Below, piece by piece: positions 8,282 to 17,425 of a DNA stretch of 64,000 nucleotides. Where the stretch lies: positions 94,942 to 158,941 of the forward strand of contig DZAX01000001.1 of the NCBI GenBank assembly GCA_022729705.1, in the 5' to 3' direction. How positions within the stretch are numbered: position 1 is the stretch's first letter; each line of letters starts with the position of its first letter. The notes under the pieces are model-generated. The model was not told the DNA's origin. It saw nothing but the letters and a program-made list of their open reading frames with translations, and did not search any database. Made by a program: the position numbers and the translations under genes. The DNA is from Helicobacter cetorum. Lineage in GTDB: Bacteria; Campylobacterota; Campylobacteria; Campylobacterales; UBA6016.

Positions 8282-9213
8282 GACTCTCAACAATAGCGGC
8301 ATATATCGGACTAGAGTGTGAAGAAGACGCTGAAATTACGGGTATAAACACCCTAAAAGACGCTTGCTATTATGAAATTAGCTTTTTGGATAACCCAAAA
8401 TACCTAAAAGACCTCAAAGAGACAAAAGCCGCCGCCGTCCTCATATCGCCTGAGAATGCGGCGCACGCACCGGACGAACTAGCGACTCTTGTCACAAACG
8501 AGCCGTATCTAAACGTCGCGATACTCTCAAAGCTATTTGCAAAAGCGCCATTTGAAATCAAAACCTCTGATTTTATCGACGAAGACGCTACGGTAATGCC
8601 AAACGCATATATCGGAAACGGCGCAAAAATACATAGAGGCGCCGTAATTATGAGCGGGGCTTACATAGGTGACAACGTCGTTATCGGCGAAAACACGATA
8701 GTCTATCCGAACGCCACAATATACAGAGATTGCGTAATCGGCAAAAACTGCATTCTGCACGCCGGATGCGTCATAGGTGCCGATGGATTTGGATTTGCCC
8801 ATACAAAGACGGGCGAACACGTCAAATTTTACCAAAATGGCATCGTAGAGATAGAAGACGACGTAGAGATAGGAGCAAACAGCACAATCGATAGAGCCGT
8901 CTTTGGGGCGACAAAAATCAAAAAAGGCGTCAAAATCGACAACCTAGTACAGATAGGTCACAACTGCGAAATAGGCGAATACTCAATACTAGTAAGCCAA
9001 TCAGGAATCGCCGGCTCCACAAAGCTAGGTCGAAACGTAGTAATGGGCGGACAAAGCGCCGCCGCCGGACACCTAAGCATCGGAGCATTCGCCACAATAG
9101 CCGCAAGAGGCGGGGTGAGTAAGTCGATCGAGGGCAATAAAACATACGGCGGTTTTCCGCTGATGGAACAAAGAGAGTGGTTGAAGTTGCAGGCTAGAAT
9201 ATCTAAGCTGTAG
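8278..9213 (+). CDS. lpxD: UDP-3-O-(3-hydroxyacyl)glucosamine N-acyltransferase
   Basis: A 311-residue left-handed beta-helix acyltransferase for lipid A synthesis; it N-acylates UDP-3-O-acylglucosamine. After a short N-terminal uridine-binding domain (about 1-95), hexapeptide repeats of the IGxNxxI kind run from about 100 to 290. The catalytic His is in VQIGHNCEIGE near 226. It is a little shorter than E. coli LpxD (341), as is usual in this phylum. ATGA overlap with the protease gene indicates co-translation. Confidence 0.95.
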   Translation: MRLSTIAAYIGLECEEDAEITGINTLKDACYYEISFLDNPKYLKDLKETKAAAVLISPENAAHAPDELATLVTNEPYLNVAILSKLFAKAPFEIKTSDFIDEDATVMPNAYIGNGAKIHRGAVIMSGAYIGDNVVIGENTIVYPNATIYRDCVIGKNCILHAGCVIGADGFGFAHTKTGEHVKFYQNGIVEIEDDVEIGANSTIDRAVFGATKIKKGVKIDNLVQIGHNCEIGEYSILVSQSGIAGSTKLGRNVVMGGQSAAAGHLSIGAFATIAARGGVSKSIEGNKTYGGFPLMEQREWLKLQARISKL

Positions 9214-9222
9214 TGTTTGGTA

Positions 9223-9261
9223 GTATAATCCCCCAAGAAAAACAAACAATTTTTTGTTTAA
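9223..9261 (+). repeat. Family C short repeat, copy 1 (promoter-like)
   Basis: About 38 bases, starting GTATAATCCCCCAAG and ending in GTTTAA, recur at 47886-47922 with one substitution and a 2-base gap. The second copy lies upstream of mltG, where the TATAAT looks like a -10 box. This copy follows lpxD and has no plus-strand gene behind it. An inverted AAACAAA/TTTGTTT pair could form a small stem. Confidence 0.6.
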
Positions 9262-9320
9262 TCCCCTAAACTTCAGGTACGGATTATCTTTAAAAAGTTC
9301 AGGGCTGGAGTCAAACTTTT

Positions 9321-9563
9321 CTAGCAATACAGTATAAGGAGTCTTAAACTTTCAATTTGTTGTTCTGTGTCGCTTAGTGATGATTTAATCTTTTTAGCGC
9401 CACTCTTTTTATCTTCTGTGCTTGTATCTCTTTTCCATCTATGAACTGTTTTTGGATTAAGATTATATTTGATTGCTAACTTTGCGATACTCTCACAAGA
9501 GTCTTGAATTTCTTTTCTGATTCTTGGCGTGGTTTTGGCGTTAGCGTGCAATAAATTTCCCAT
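9321..9563 (-). pseudogene. IS481-like transposase, N-terminal fragment
   Basis: An 80-codon fragment whose opening (MGNLLHANAKTTPRIRKEI, then a helix-turn-helix SIAKLAIKYNLNPKTVHRW) matches the start of IS481-family transposases, which are normally more than 300 residues. The similarity runs to about residue 75 and then hits a stop, so the DDE catalytic domain is missing. The matching C-terminal end of such a transposase is found 13 kb away at 22816-22983 on the same strand. No terminal inverted repeats or target duplication could be identified. Confidence 0.75.
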
Positions 9564-9665
9564 AAATTAGCTTCCATATGGTGTTTGTGTATTATGCCTG
9601 AAGAATGGGGGGCTAAACAGTTAGAAGTTATTTTCACAAGCGGATTTAGCTACCTGTTTGATACA

Positions 9666-10574
9666 TCAAAAGAAATCACAATTATAGTCCGTGAAAAAAG
9701 TTAAACTTAGTAAAATAAAGCAGATAAAAATATAAATTTTTAATCCAACCAGCAAGGTCGCCGTTACCTGCTCTTTTTTTATTTCGCTATCCCCATTCCC
9801 AAAATACGGCTTTTGTTTTATCTTGCCGTGATAACTAGTCGCCCCGCCAAGTCTCACTCCTATCGCCCCCGCCATTGCGGCTATCGGGTATCCGGCGTTT
9901 GGGCTTTCGTGTCCTCCGCCGTCTTTTGTCGCCGATTTTAGAGAGTTAGTGCTTAGCGATACGGCGGCTATCAAAAGTGCGGTTATGCGTGAGGGGATAA
10001 AGTTTGCTGCGTCGTCTAGTCTTGCTGATATTTTACCAAATCTCTCATATTTGGGCGTGCGGTAGCCGACCATCGAATCAAGTGTGTTTATCGCTTTGTA
10101 CGCCGCGATACCTGGGAGTCCGAAGAGGCAGAGATAAAAAAGCGGGGCTATTACTCCGTCGCTTAGGTTTTCGGCGTAGGTCTCTATTAGGGCTTTGTTT
10201 GCGTCGCTTTCGCTTAGATTTGCTGTGTCGCGACTTACTAGCATTGAGAGGGCGGCTCTTTTGTCTTTTGCGTATAACGCCGATTTGACGCTACTATAAA
10301 GCATATTGCCGGCGATGAGAGTAGAGGCGGCGGTGGCGGTCAAAACAAACGCCGCATAATAAGGCAAAAAGCCAACGGCGTACAAAAAAAGATACGAAAC
10401 ACCGACGGAGAGGAAAATAAGCGTCACAGCGAGAACGCCGCCTACAAAGACGCTATCTCGCCAAAATCGCCTCTCAAACCACAAGATAAAATCCCCCATA
10501 AAAACAACAGGGTGACGAACGGCAAACTCGCCAAAAATCATGTCAATAAGATACGCCGCCAAAGCTACTAACAA
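9666..10574 (-). CDS. cbiB: Adenosylcobinamide-phosphate synthase
   Basis: A 302-residue integral membrane protein (several hydrophobic segments, e.g. about 38-66, 70-95 and 275-295). It amidates adenosylcobyric acid with (R)-1-amino-2-propanol phosphate, or ethanolamine phosphate in some relatives. The family block HPVVFMGDFILWFER at 20-34 and NLSESDANKALIETYAENLSDG near 118-140 are clear, as is GYRTPKYERFGKISARLDDAANF. It overlaps cobQ, which makes its substrate, by 7 bases. Called CobD in aerobic-pathway nomenclature. Confidence 0.93.
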   Translation of the reverse strand: MLVALAAYLIDMIFGEFAVRHPVVFMGDFILWFERRFWRDSVFVGGVLAVTLIFLSVGVSYLFLYAVGFLPYYAAFVLTATAASTLIAGNMLYSSVKSALYAKDKRAALSMLVSRDTANLSESDANKALIETYAENLSDGVIAPLFYLCLFGLPGIAAYKAINTLDSMVGYRTPKYERFGKISARLDDAANFIPSRITALLIAAVSLSTNSLKSATKDGGGHESPNAGYPIAAMAGAIGVRLGGATSYHGKIKQKPYFGNGDSEIKKEQVTATLLVGLKIYIFICFILLSLTFFTDYNCDFF

Positions 10575-11959
10575 TTAAGAGTCTCTATAATTTTTTGCAC
10601 ATCAATGCTTTTTCTTACGACATTTACAAACTTTTGAAGCTCAGAGTTTTTGTGCGCTTCGTACTCATACCCCTGATATGAAGCCCAAAAGCGACGCAAA
10701 AACTTTGTCCGAAAGTTGTCGTTTTCAAAAAGAGCGTGCAGATGGGTTCCTAAAAAATTTGGCGACTCAAAGCCAAGCGGATATTTTGCCGATACGCCGC
10801 AATGAATCTCGTATCCGCTAAGGGTTTCGCCAAAAAGCTCATAGCTCCCTTTTGCAAGCTTTTTCTCTTTTTCAAACACAATCTCTGCGTCCACAAACCC
10901 AAAACCCTCTTCAAAAGCCCCTGCTTCATTCTCCATGCCATGCGGGTCTGATAGACGCAAAAAAGCCATTTGATACCCGCCGCAAAGTCCGACGACAAAA
11001 GCGCCGCTACGCTTTATGCATTCAAATATTCCGCACTCTTTCATCCACCTCAAATCCCCTATCGTGCACTTGCTACCCGGTAGTATCACCGCATGAAATC
11101 CCGACAAATCTCGCGCCTCACGCACAAACTCCACAGACACGGCGGGGTCGGCGATAAGCGGCTCTATATCTGTAAAATTGCTGATGTGCGGATACCAGAT
11201 TACCGCTATTTTGACGGCGCCGTTTTGGTTTGGGGCGTAGTTTTGAAGCGACAATGCATCTTCGTAGCCGATGTGTTGCGAGATATATGGCGTAATTCCA
11301 AGCACAGGCAAGCCAAAACGTTTCTCAATAATCTCTATCCCCTCGTCAAACAGCGATATATCGCCGCGAAACTTGTTGATAATCACGCCTATGACGTTTT
11401 TTTGCAAAGCCTGCGGTAGCAGCGAATAAGTGCCGTAAATAGAAGCAAACACGCCGCCCCTCTCGATGTCGGCGACAAGAATGATTTTTGTCTCAAATTC
11501 AGAGGCGACAAAGATATTTGAGAGGTCTTTTGTCATTAGATTGAGCTCCACGGGAGAGCCGGCGCCCTCGCACACCACCACATCAAAACGCTCAGCAAGA
11601 TAAGCAAAAGCGTCGCGCACTACAGGCTTTAACGTCTCAATATCGCGAAAATAAGCCCTAGCGTCCTGCGTCTTTAGCGCTTTGCCGTTGACGATTACCT
11701 GACTTTGCGCCTCTTTTTGCGGTTTTAGCAGTATTGGGTTGAAATGATAGCTTGTAGCAAGTCCAAGCATCACAGCTTGCGTATATTGCGCCACGCCTAT
11801 CTCTCCGCCGTCGTCGCATACGCAAGCGTTGTTTGACATATTTTGCGCTTTAAATGGCGCTACGCTGTACCCCTCTTCTTGTAGTATTTTGCAAAGAGCA
11901 AGAGAGATGGAGCTTTTGCCCGCGTCGCTTGAGGTGCCGAAAACGCTTAGATGTCGCAC
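10568..11959 (-). CDS. cobQ: Adenosylcobyric acid synthase (glutamine-hydrolysing)
   Basis: A 463-residue amidase that adds four amide groups to adenosylcobyrinic acid a,c-diamide. The N-terminal DTBS-like ATPase domain carries GTSSDAGKSS at 8-17; the C-terminal class I glutaminase has its Cys in VVGLCGGYQM near 330 and a His in the tail region (EIHCG, near 388). The start is GTG, and the codon shares one base with the TAG stop of the restriction-modification gene upstream, so cobQ is probably co-transcribed with it. Also called cbiP. Confidence 0.94.
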   Translation of the reverse strand: MRHLSVFGTSSDAGKSSISLALCKILQEEGYSVAPFKAQNMSNNACVCDDGGEIGVAQYTQAVMLGLATSYHFNPILLKPQKEAQSQVIVNGKALKTQDARAYFRDIETLKPVVRDAFAYLAERFDVVVCEGAGSPVELNLMTKDLSNIFVASEFETKIILVADIERGGVFASIYGTYSLLPQALQKNVIGVIINKFRGDISLFDEGIEIIEKRFGLPVLGITPYISQHIGYEDALSLQNYAPNQNGAVKIAVIWYPHISNFTDIEPLIADPAVSVEFVREARDLSGFHAVILPGSKCTIGDLRWMKECGIFECIKRSGAFVVGLCGGYQMAFLRLSDPHGMENEAGAFEEGFGFVDAEIVFEKEKKLAKGSYELFGETLSGYEIHCGVSAKYPLGFESPNFLGTHLHALFENDNFRTKFLRRFWASYQGYEYEAHKNSELQKFVNVVRKSIDVQKIIETLNC

Positions 11960-14900
11960 TATTTTTTTCCTTCGTTGTAAGCCTCGATAAGCGCGTTGAC
12001 ATACTCAGGTTTTTTGTTATTTAACACCTTAAAAGTAGATAAAATATACTCTAGCTCATCTTTGGAAATATCATACATTTTTGCTACTATGCAGTCGTTT
12101 TGTATTTTTAACATATCTATCTGTTTTTGTGTTTTTGGCAAATCATTTTTTGCAATACCAAACTCTCTTGCTAGCTCTTCAAAACTTTCAAAATCATTAC
12201 TTAGCGTTAGCATTAGCGAATTTATTACAAGTTGTTTATAGTTTTGCAAAATCTCATCATCGCTAAGTTGTGGCAGAGGCAATCTCATCAGATATGTTTT
12301 GCTAACATGTATTTGAACCATTTGGCGTACTAAAAAATCTACAATGATAGAATCAAAAACAGCCTGTGCAAACAAAAGCCTAACAGTTGAAATTTGTTTT
12401 ATAGCAATAGTATTATTTTCAATAATATAAGTTTTAGAGCAATTTGCAAATAAAGTATGTCCAAAACCACAATCTTTTGGCAACATAGAAAATACTAGTG
12501 TGCGTTCATTTGTATCGCTCGAAACTTCACGAAAACCTAACCTAAAAAACTCTCTATCAAATTTTACAAACTGGTGCAGCTGTTTTAAATTTTTTGCGCT
12601 GTCTTTTCCGTTATACGCTAATCCAAAATACTCCAGTACGGCTCTTATTTGCGGCGTGGCGTCAGTTTTTAATGCCGGATAAATATCGCTTACAATTCGC
12701 CTTGCCTCTGTGTCTATTATATGGCTATCAAAAACTGTTTTATCTAAATAATATTTTGGTTTTTCAAAATTAGAATGATACTGCCATATCATTTTGCCCT
12801 CATATAGCGGCAAAAGCCCGTCTCGGCGCTCTTCTATAAAAATACTTTTGTCGTTTGTCATATCAAGTTCACGCCTAAAATCAAGCCACTCTTCGCTCAA
12901 CGGCGCATATTTTGCATAGCATTTTTTTACTATATCCAAATCGCTTGAGCGCCTTAGCTCCATCAGAGATAGATAGTTTGGGCTTAGAATTTTTAGCGTA
13001 TTTAAATCATACTCTATAATTTCGTCTTGGTTTTGCAAAGACTCAGTGTTTGTTTTATAAAACATTGTTTTTATAGGCGTATTTTTTGGCAAAGAGTTTT
13101 CTATTTGCATAAGCGCAAATTTGTAACTTCTATGAATATCATCAAAAATGGCGTCGTTATTTTCAAAGCTATAAAAAATATTTAAATTGTACTTTTCAAA
13201 TATCTCTTTGCGTAAATTTGTACTACCCTCTTCAAACATCAGCGCACTTGGTAACACATAGTTTAATGTGCCGTTTTGGTTTAGCAAAGATAGATTTTTT
13301 TCGACAAAAAATCTAAATAAGTTACCATCCCCAGAGCCTTTGTTTAACGGATATCCGTTTTTATAATACACATTTACTTTGTATGTATAATCTTGCTCTT
13401 TTTCATATTTTGCTTTAATATGATTTTTAAAAAGTAAATTATCTTTTGTCTCTTTTTTCTTGCTGTCTATGAGCGTGCGGTAGTTGCTTACAAATTGCGG
13501 GAAAAAGTCGGTATCGCTAAATTTTGTTTTATCCCAAGGCGGATTACCGATAATAATATCAAACCCATTTTGCTCATTAAAAAGCGTATCTTTATGGCAA
13601 AAAACCTCTGGAAACTCTATTTCGTAATTAAAAAACGAATACTCTTTTGCATATTTTGTAATCTCTTTTATTAGGCTTACATTTTGTTCATCAAAAATTT
13701 GCTCCGCAATACCTACCTCTGCTTTTATATTGGCAAAGAGTGTAGCATTTTGCTTTTCGTGTTTTTTGAACTCCAAAAGCGTTACAACATTAAGTGCGGT
13801 ATTTAGCTTTTGCAGTTTTGGCACAATTTCATTTTTATATATAGCTTTTGACTCTTCTATCTCTAAAGTTGTTGTGTCTTTGAGATTATCTAGGCGTTCG
13901 TATACTTTTGAAAGTTCTTCAAACTCTGTTGCAAAATTGCTATTAAAAAGCGTCTTGCCATCACCTTTGCCAAACAGCGCCAAAAACTCTTTTATTTGCG
14001 AGCCAATTAGCGCATTGCCGCATTTGATATGGTGCTCTATAAAACTAAGAGGTGTACCAAAAATAAAGCTATCCATCCATAGACTAAGGCGTGTTAGCTC
14101 AACGGCAAACGGGTTTAAGTCAACGCCAAAAATTAGCTTTTTAAGCAGTATGCGTTTTAACACATCCATTTCGTCAATTTGCGCTCCGCTGATATATTTT
14201 GCAACGCTTTGTTCTATTTTCTCTTTCTCACTAGCCACAATCTCTTTTATACCTGAACTGTTCTCGTACAAATCTAGCGCTTTAGAAGCTATAAAATCTA
14301 ACGCCTCTACCAAAAAATGTCCGCTGCCGCAAGAGTTGTCTAGTATTTTTAAATCTAGCAGATTTTTTTTGCTACTTAGCGCCGATTCTATCGCCTCTTT
14401 GACCAAAAAGCCGCTAAGCGATTGCGGCGTGTAGTAGCTTGCTGTAGTCTTGCGTGAATTCGATGCGTTTTTTAGTATCAAATCGTTTTTTTGATAGCTC
14501 TCTTGCTTTGCTATTTTGTAATTTTTTGCAATTTGACCATAGTCGTATTCATCAAAAAAGCCGTCTATAAATTTTGTAGCGGTTTTTGATTTTTTGTCTG
14601 TATACTCCAAATAGTATGTATTTTCTTCCGCGACTTCAAACCTAAAGCTTAGTATCCCCTCATAAATTTTGCCGATATGCGCGATAGATAGAGTTTTAAA
14701 ATCTCTTTTAAAAAGTGATTTACCGTCTTTTTGAAAATAAAACAAAGAATCCAAAATAAACAGCAAAGTTTTATTATCTATAAGCTTTTTTGCATTTAAA
14801 AGCGGGGCTTTGTGCAAATCAAACAAGCCGCCGTTAAATAGCGGAATATCAACATCGTCATCACCATGATCTAAAATCTCAAAAAGCTCTTTTAACTTTC

Positions 14901-15873
14901 TGTATCCGGTAAAATGTGAACCATCCGCGTCTTGCAAAAAGTTGTAAATTGCATTTAGCGAAAAATTTTTGTAGTGGGTGTGTTTATTGAGCGTATCTTC
15001 ATATTTATCTTCAAAATAGACTATAAAAAGAACCCTAAAAATAAAATAAACGCTATTTTCGTAAATCTCTTCTATATTTGCAAAGTTGTTGTTTTTATAA
15101 ATAGCGTTACCGACAGTTTGAAAAATAGAGGTTTGATTGTCATAGCCGTATATAACGCTCTTTAGATTCTCTTCGATACTTATTTTTGCCGCCTCATCTT
15201 TTTCGCGAATTTGCATCGCCGTGGATTGGCTATTTTCTAGTTCAAAATTTTGTTTTCTAAAAACATAGTAAAAATATTTAAATGCTTCTATGTCGCTGTT
15301 TTCGATTATAGCTTCTAGGTCTATTTCATAAAATACTTTTTGACTAGAAAACTTCCCAGAGTCGTAGTAGCGCCATTTTCTACCGTTAGTTAAAAAACCG
15401 TGCGTTATTTTTAGACTATTTAAGTAGTTTATGATTTGAAAGTGCGGGTTGTCTTTTATGCGCTTATTGTCTATTTCAATATCATACGCTTTTGATTCAC
15501 ACAAAACGGATATAAACTTATTTGTGTAGTATCTCTCATTTTGTGGCAACGCCTCATATAAGTTTTTATCCTCATCCGAGATAAAAAGCGTAAAATCAGG
15601 TTTATCTTGCTTGCCTTGAATAATTTTTATCTCTTGCCTAATTAGATTCCAACCGAGAGCAACTAAGACTTTAGATATAAAATCATCTTCAAACTGGTGT
15701 TCGTATTTCTTCTTAAAAGACTCTTTGTCGTATAAAGATTTTATATCATTAAATATTGGCGCAATATCATCGGTAAAGCTATATAATTTCGGAAACTCCT
15801 CTTTGATAGTATGCAGACTAAATAAATTATTTACAAGAAAATAGAATGGCTCTTGCCGCATACATAACCTCAT
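11959..15873 (-). CDS. Single-polypeptide restriction-modification enzyme (type IIG/IIL, Eco57I-like)
   Basis: A 1304-residue protein combining nuclease, methylase and specificity regions. A PD-(D/E)xK-like nuclease site is suggested by PDFTLF near 92 and CESKAYD near 122. The gamma-class N6-adenine methylase has its SAM motif LDNSCGSGHFL near 510 and catalytic NPPW near 777. The C-terminal part should be the target-recognition domain. All parts appear intact. It is visibly AT-richer than the cob genes around it and sits between the two groups of cobalamin genes, consistent with horizontal gain. Recognition sequence unknown. A methylase-only phage-defence role is possible but less likely given the N-terminal site. 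Confidence 0.88.
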   Translation of the reverse strand: MRLCMRQEPFYFLVNNLFSLHTIKEEFPKLYSFTDDIAPIFNDIKSLYDKESFKKKYEHQFEDDFISKVLVALGWNLIRQEIKIIQGKQDKPDFTLFISDEDKNLYEALPQNERYYTNKFISVLCESKAYDIEIDNKRIKDNPHFQIINYLNSLKITHGFLTNGRKWRYYDSGKFSSQKVFYEIDLEAIIENSDIEAFKYFYYVFRKQNFELENSQSTAMQIREKDEAAKISIEENLKSVIYGYDNQTSIFQTVGNAIYKNNNFANIEEIYENSVYFIFRVLFIVYFEDKYEDTLNKHTHYKNFSLNAIYNFLQDADGSHFTGYRKLKELFEILDHGDDDVDIPLFNGGLFDLHKAPLLNAKKLIDNKTLLFILDSLFYFQKDGKSLFKRDFKTLSIAHIGKIYEGILSFRFEVAEENTYYLEYTDKKSKTATKFIDGFFDEYDYGQIAKNYKIAKQESYQKNDLILKNASNSRKTTASYYTPQSLSGFLVKEAIESALSSKKNLLDLKILDNSCGSGHFLVEALDFIASKALDLYENSSGIKEIVASEKEKIEQSVAKYISGAQIDEMDVLKRILLKKLIFGVDLNPFAVELTRLSLWMDSFIFGTPLSFIEHHIKCGNALIGSQIKEFLALFGKGDGKTLFNSNFATEFEELSKVYERLDNLKDTTTLEIEESKAIYKNEIVPKLQKLNTALNVVTLLEFKKHEKQNATLFANIKAEVGIAEQIFDEQNVSLIKEITKYAKEYSFFNYEIEFPEVFCHKDTLFNEQNGFDIIIGNPPWDKTKFSDTDFFPQFVSNYRTLIDSKKKETKDNLLFKNHIKAKYEKEQDYTYKVNVYYKNGYPLNKGSGDGNLFRFFVEKNLSLLNQNGTLNYVLPSALMFEEGSTNLRKEIFEKYNLNIFYSFENNDAIFDDIHRSYKFALMQIENSLPKNTPIKTMFYKTNTESLQNQDEIIEYDLNTLKILSPNYLSLMELRRSSDLDIVKKCYAKYAPLSEEWLDFRRELDMTNDKSIFIEERRDGLLPLYEGKMIWQYHSNFEKPKYYLDKTVFDSHIIDTEARRIVSDIYPALKTDATPQIRAVLEYFGLAYNGKDSAKNLKQLHQFVKFDREFFRLGFREVSSDTNERTLVFSMLPKDCGFGHTLFANCSKTYIIENNTIAIKQISTVRLLFAQAVFDSIIVDFLVRQMVQIHVSKTYLMRLPLPQLSDDEILQNYKQLVINSLMLTLSNDFESFEELAREFGIAKNDLPKTQKQIDMLKIQNDCIVAKMYDISKDELEYILSTFKVLNNKKPEYVNALIEAYNEGKK

Positions 15874-15959
15874 TTTTTTGGCTATTCTAACGTAAACTGG
15901 TTAATTCAAAATATAACGCGACGCATTTTTGCAAAAAGTTATTTTCGCAAATGCCTGAC

Positions 15960-16166
15960 TTAAAAACACCTTTCATATTCCGCCTCGTCCAACAACTCGC
16001 TTGATTCTCTAGCCCGTTTCACCCTTGCTTTTGCCTCTTGCAAGTCGGTAACGATAAAAGAGCTTTTTTCTTCTATCATCACACCGTCGCTTTTAAATAC
16101 ATTAAGCAAAGCCTTTATTTTTTCCGCCAAAATATCGTTTTGTATGGTTACGGTCAAAGTCTGCAT
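15960..16166 (-). CDS. Small protein resembling an antitoxin; no toxin partner
   Basis: A 68-residue protein: a short beta-type N-terminus (LTVTIQNDILAEKIKALLNVF), then a charged helical tail (about 43-66) rich in Glu, Arg and Lys. This is the architecture of small TA antitoxins and similar regulators, but no family was recognised with confidence. No RelE- or ParE-like gene follows it. It lies between the AAA ATPase and the restriction-modification gene in the AT-rich insert. Confidence 0.6.
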   Translation of the reverse strand: MQTLTVTIQNDILAEKIKALLNVFKSDGVMIEEKSSFIVTDLQEAKARVKRARESSELLDEAEYERCF

Positions 16167-16248
16167 TTTTGTTTCTTTTTATGGTTTTTTAATTGATTGA
16201 TTCTAGCATATTTACTCCAAGCCAAAAAAACACTTTTGCATTTCCATA

Positions 16249-17343
16249 CTACCGAGACCATAACCTCTCCACCCACAGCTCAAGCGTCCTATCGGGAATA
16301 AAATAGCTATCATCCTCTTTATCAATAAGCTCTCTTTTAAAAAGCGAGTCAAGAGCGGATTGTAATGTTTGTTTCTTGATATTAAACTCATTTAAAACAT
16401 TTTGGGCAAAAAAACCGGTTTTGTATTTTCCTATAATCTTTAGAGCTATTTTTTGATTGTTGTTTAGCGTATCAAAAATGATTTTATAGCTTGAGTCTTT
16501 GGAGTTGATTATCTCACATTTTATATCGTCAATTAACTCTTTTGTGATTTGTTTGTTTTTTACAATATAGAGCAGATGGAAGATATTTTGCATCATTTTT
16601 GTTTCATATTTTGCGATGTCACAGACATAATTTATCAAATTGTTGTCAATACTCAAAAACTTAAGAACATACTCGCTTATATCCTCAAACTTCAAAGGCG
16701 GAAGCTCATAATGCCTAGCTATCTCGTATAATGGTGCTTGATATTCAAATAGTGACGTTAACAAGTGTCTTTTTGAGCCCAAAAAGATATACGACACAGC
16801 GCCTCGTTGCTGAATCTCTTTTCTAAGCATCGCGTCTAGCCTCACATCAATAATTGAAGCTATCTGCTGAAATTCATCTATGGCGATTACAACGCGACGC
16901 TCCCTTGAAAGCTCTCTAACCACGCTAAAAAAATCATCCATCATCTCCTCAAAATTAAGAGTTGAAACTACGGGCTTAATGGAATACTCAAGCGTATTCA
17001 TATCAATAGTCGGCTCCACTCTCACCCTTTTAAATAGCGAAGCAAACTTTTTAATAACCGCTTTAATATCACCTTTTTGGGCGTTAGACAACGCTCTTAA
17101 CAACTCTTTTGCAAAATCCTCTTTAGAGGTAATATCAAAAATATCAGCATAAACACAGACATAGTCGTCTCTGTGCGTCTCAAAAAAACGCTTCACGAGC
17201 GAGCTTTTTCCAGTCCGTCTTTTGGAGTAGATAAGAATATTATTTGAGTATTCTAGCGTTTGAGACAGTGCCTCCATCTCCTCTTTTCTACCAAAAAAGT
17301 CACGACCTGTTGAAATCTTATCGTATGGAAATGGAGAGTGCAT
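16249..17343 (-). CDS. AAA ATPase of the archaeal-ATPase (STAND-like) family
   Basis: A 364-residue P-loop ATPase. The opening YDKISTGRDFFGRKEEME is typical of the family; Walker A is SKRRTGKSS (40-48), Walker B VVIAIDEFQ (151-159) and sensor-like FLGSKRH near 192. The C-terminal 70 residues look like a winged helix. Such proteins are common in accessory regions, with proposed roles in signalling, TA-like control or defence; none is shown for this one. A strong promoter flanked by two inverted repeats lies just upstream. Confidence 0.8.
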   Translation of the reverse strand: MHSPFPYDKISTGRDFFGRKEEMEALSQTLEYSNNILIYSKRRTGKSSLVKRFFETHRDDYVCVYADIFDITSKEDFAKELLRALSNAQKGDIKAVIKKFASLFKRVRVEPTIDMNTLEYSIKPVVSTLNFEEMMDDFFSVVRELSRERRVVIAIDEFQQIASIIDVRLDAMLRKEIQQRGAVSYIFLGSKRHLLTSLFEYQAPLYEIARHYELPPLKFEDISEYVLKFLSIDNNLINYVCDIAKYETKMMQNIFHLLYIVKNKQITKELIDDIKCEIINSKDSSYKIIFDTLNNNQKIALKIIGKYKTGFFAQNVLNEFNIKKQTLQSALDSLFKRELIDKEDDSYFIPDRTLELWVERLWSR

Positions 17344-17353
17344 ATAGCGCCTT

Positions 17354-17420
17354 TAGTATTGAAATATAGATACTATTAGTATAATACAATTAAAGCAAAG
17401 AAGTCAATACCAAAAGTATT
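17354..17420 (-). promoter_or_regulatory. Strong sigma-70 promoter with two flanking dyads, driving the AAA ATPase
   Basis: Minus strand: -35 TTGACT (17402-17407), 18-base spacer, -10 TATACT (17378-17383). One dyad, AATAC-N5-GTATT (17406-17420), overlaps the -35 box. A second, TAGTAT-N10-ATACTA (17354-17375), covers the likely transcription start. Both share the half-site core AGTAT/ATACT or GTATT/AATAC, as expected for one dimeric repressor binding two sites. A good -35 is unusual among promoters in this window. Confidence 0.6.
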
Positions 17421-17425
17421 CAAAT

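Noticed and set aside
13730-14434. A 234-codon plus-strand open frame inside the restriction-modification gene
   Set aside because: It is the antisense shadow of the RM coding sequence, rich in Ser, Phe and Leu, with no RBS or homology; the RM protein motifs on the other strand are clear.
15960-16166. A complete toxin-antitoxin pair made of the 68-residue gene and its neighbour
   Set aside because: The downstream gene is the 1304-residue RM enzyme and the upstream one is an AAA ATPase; neither is a known toxin type, so only an antitoxin-like resemblance is reported.
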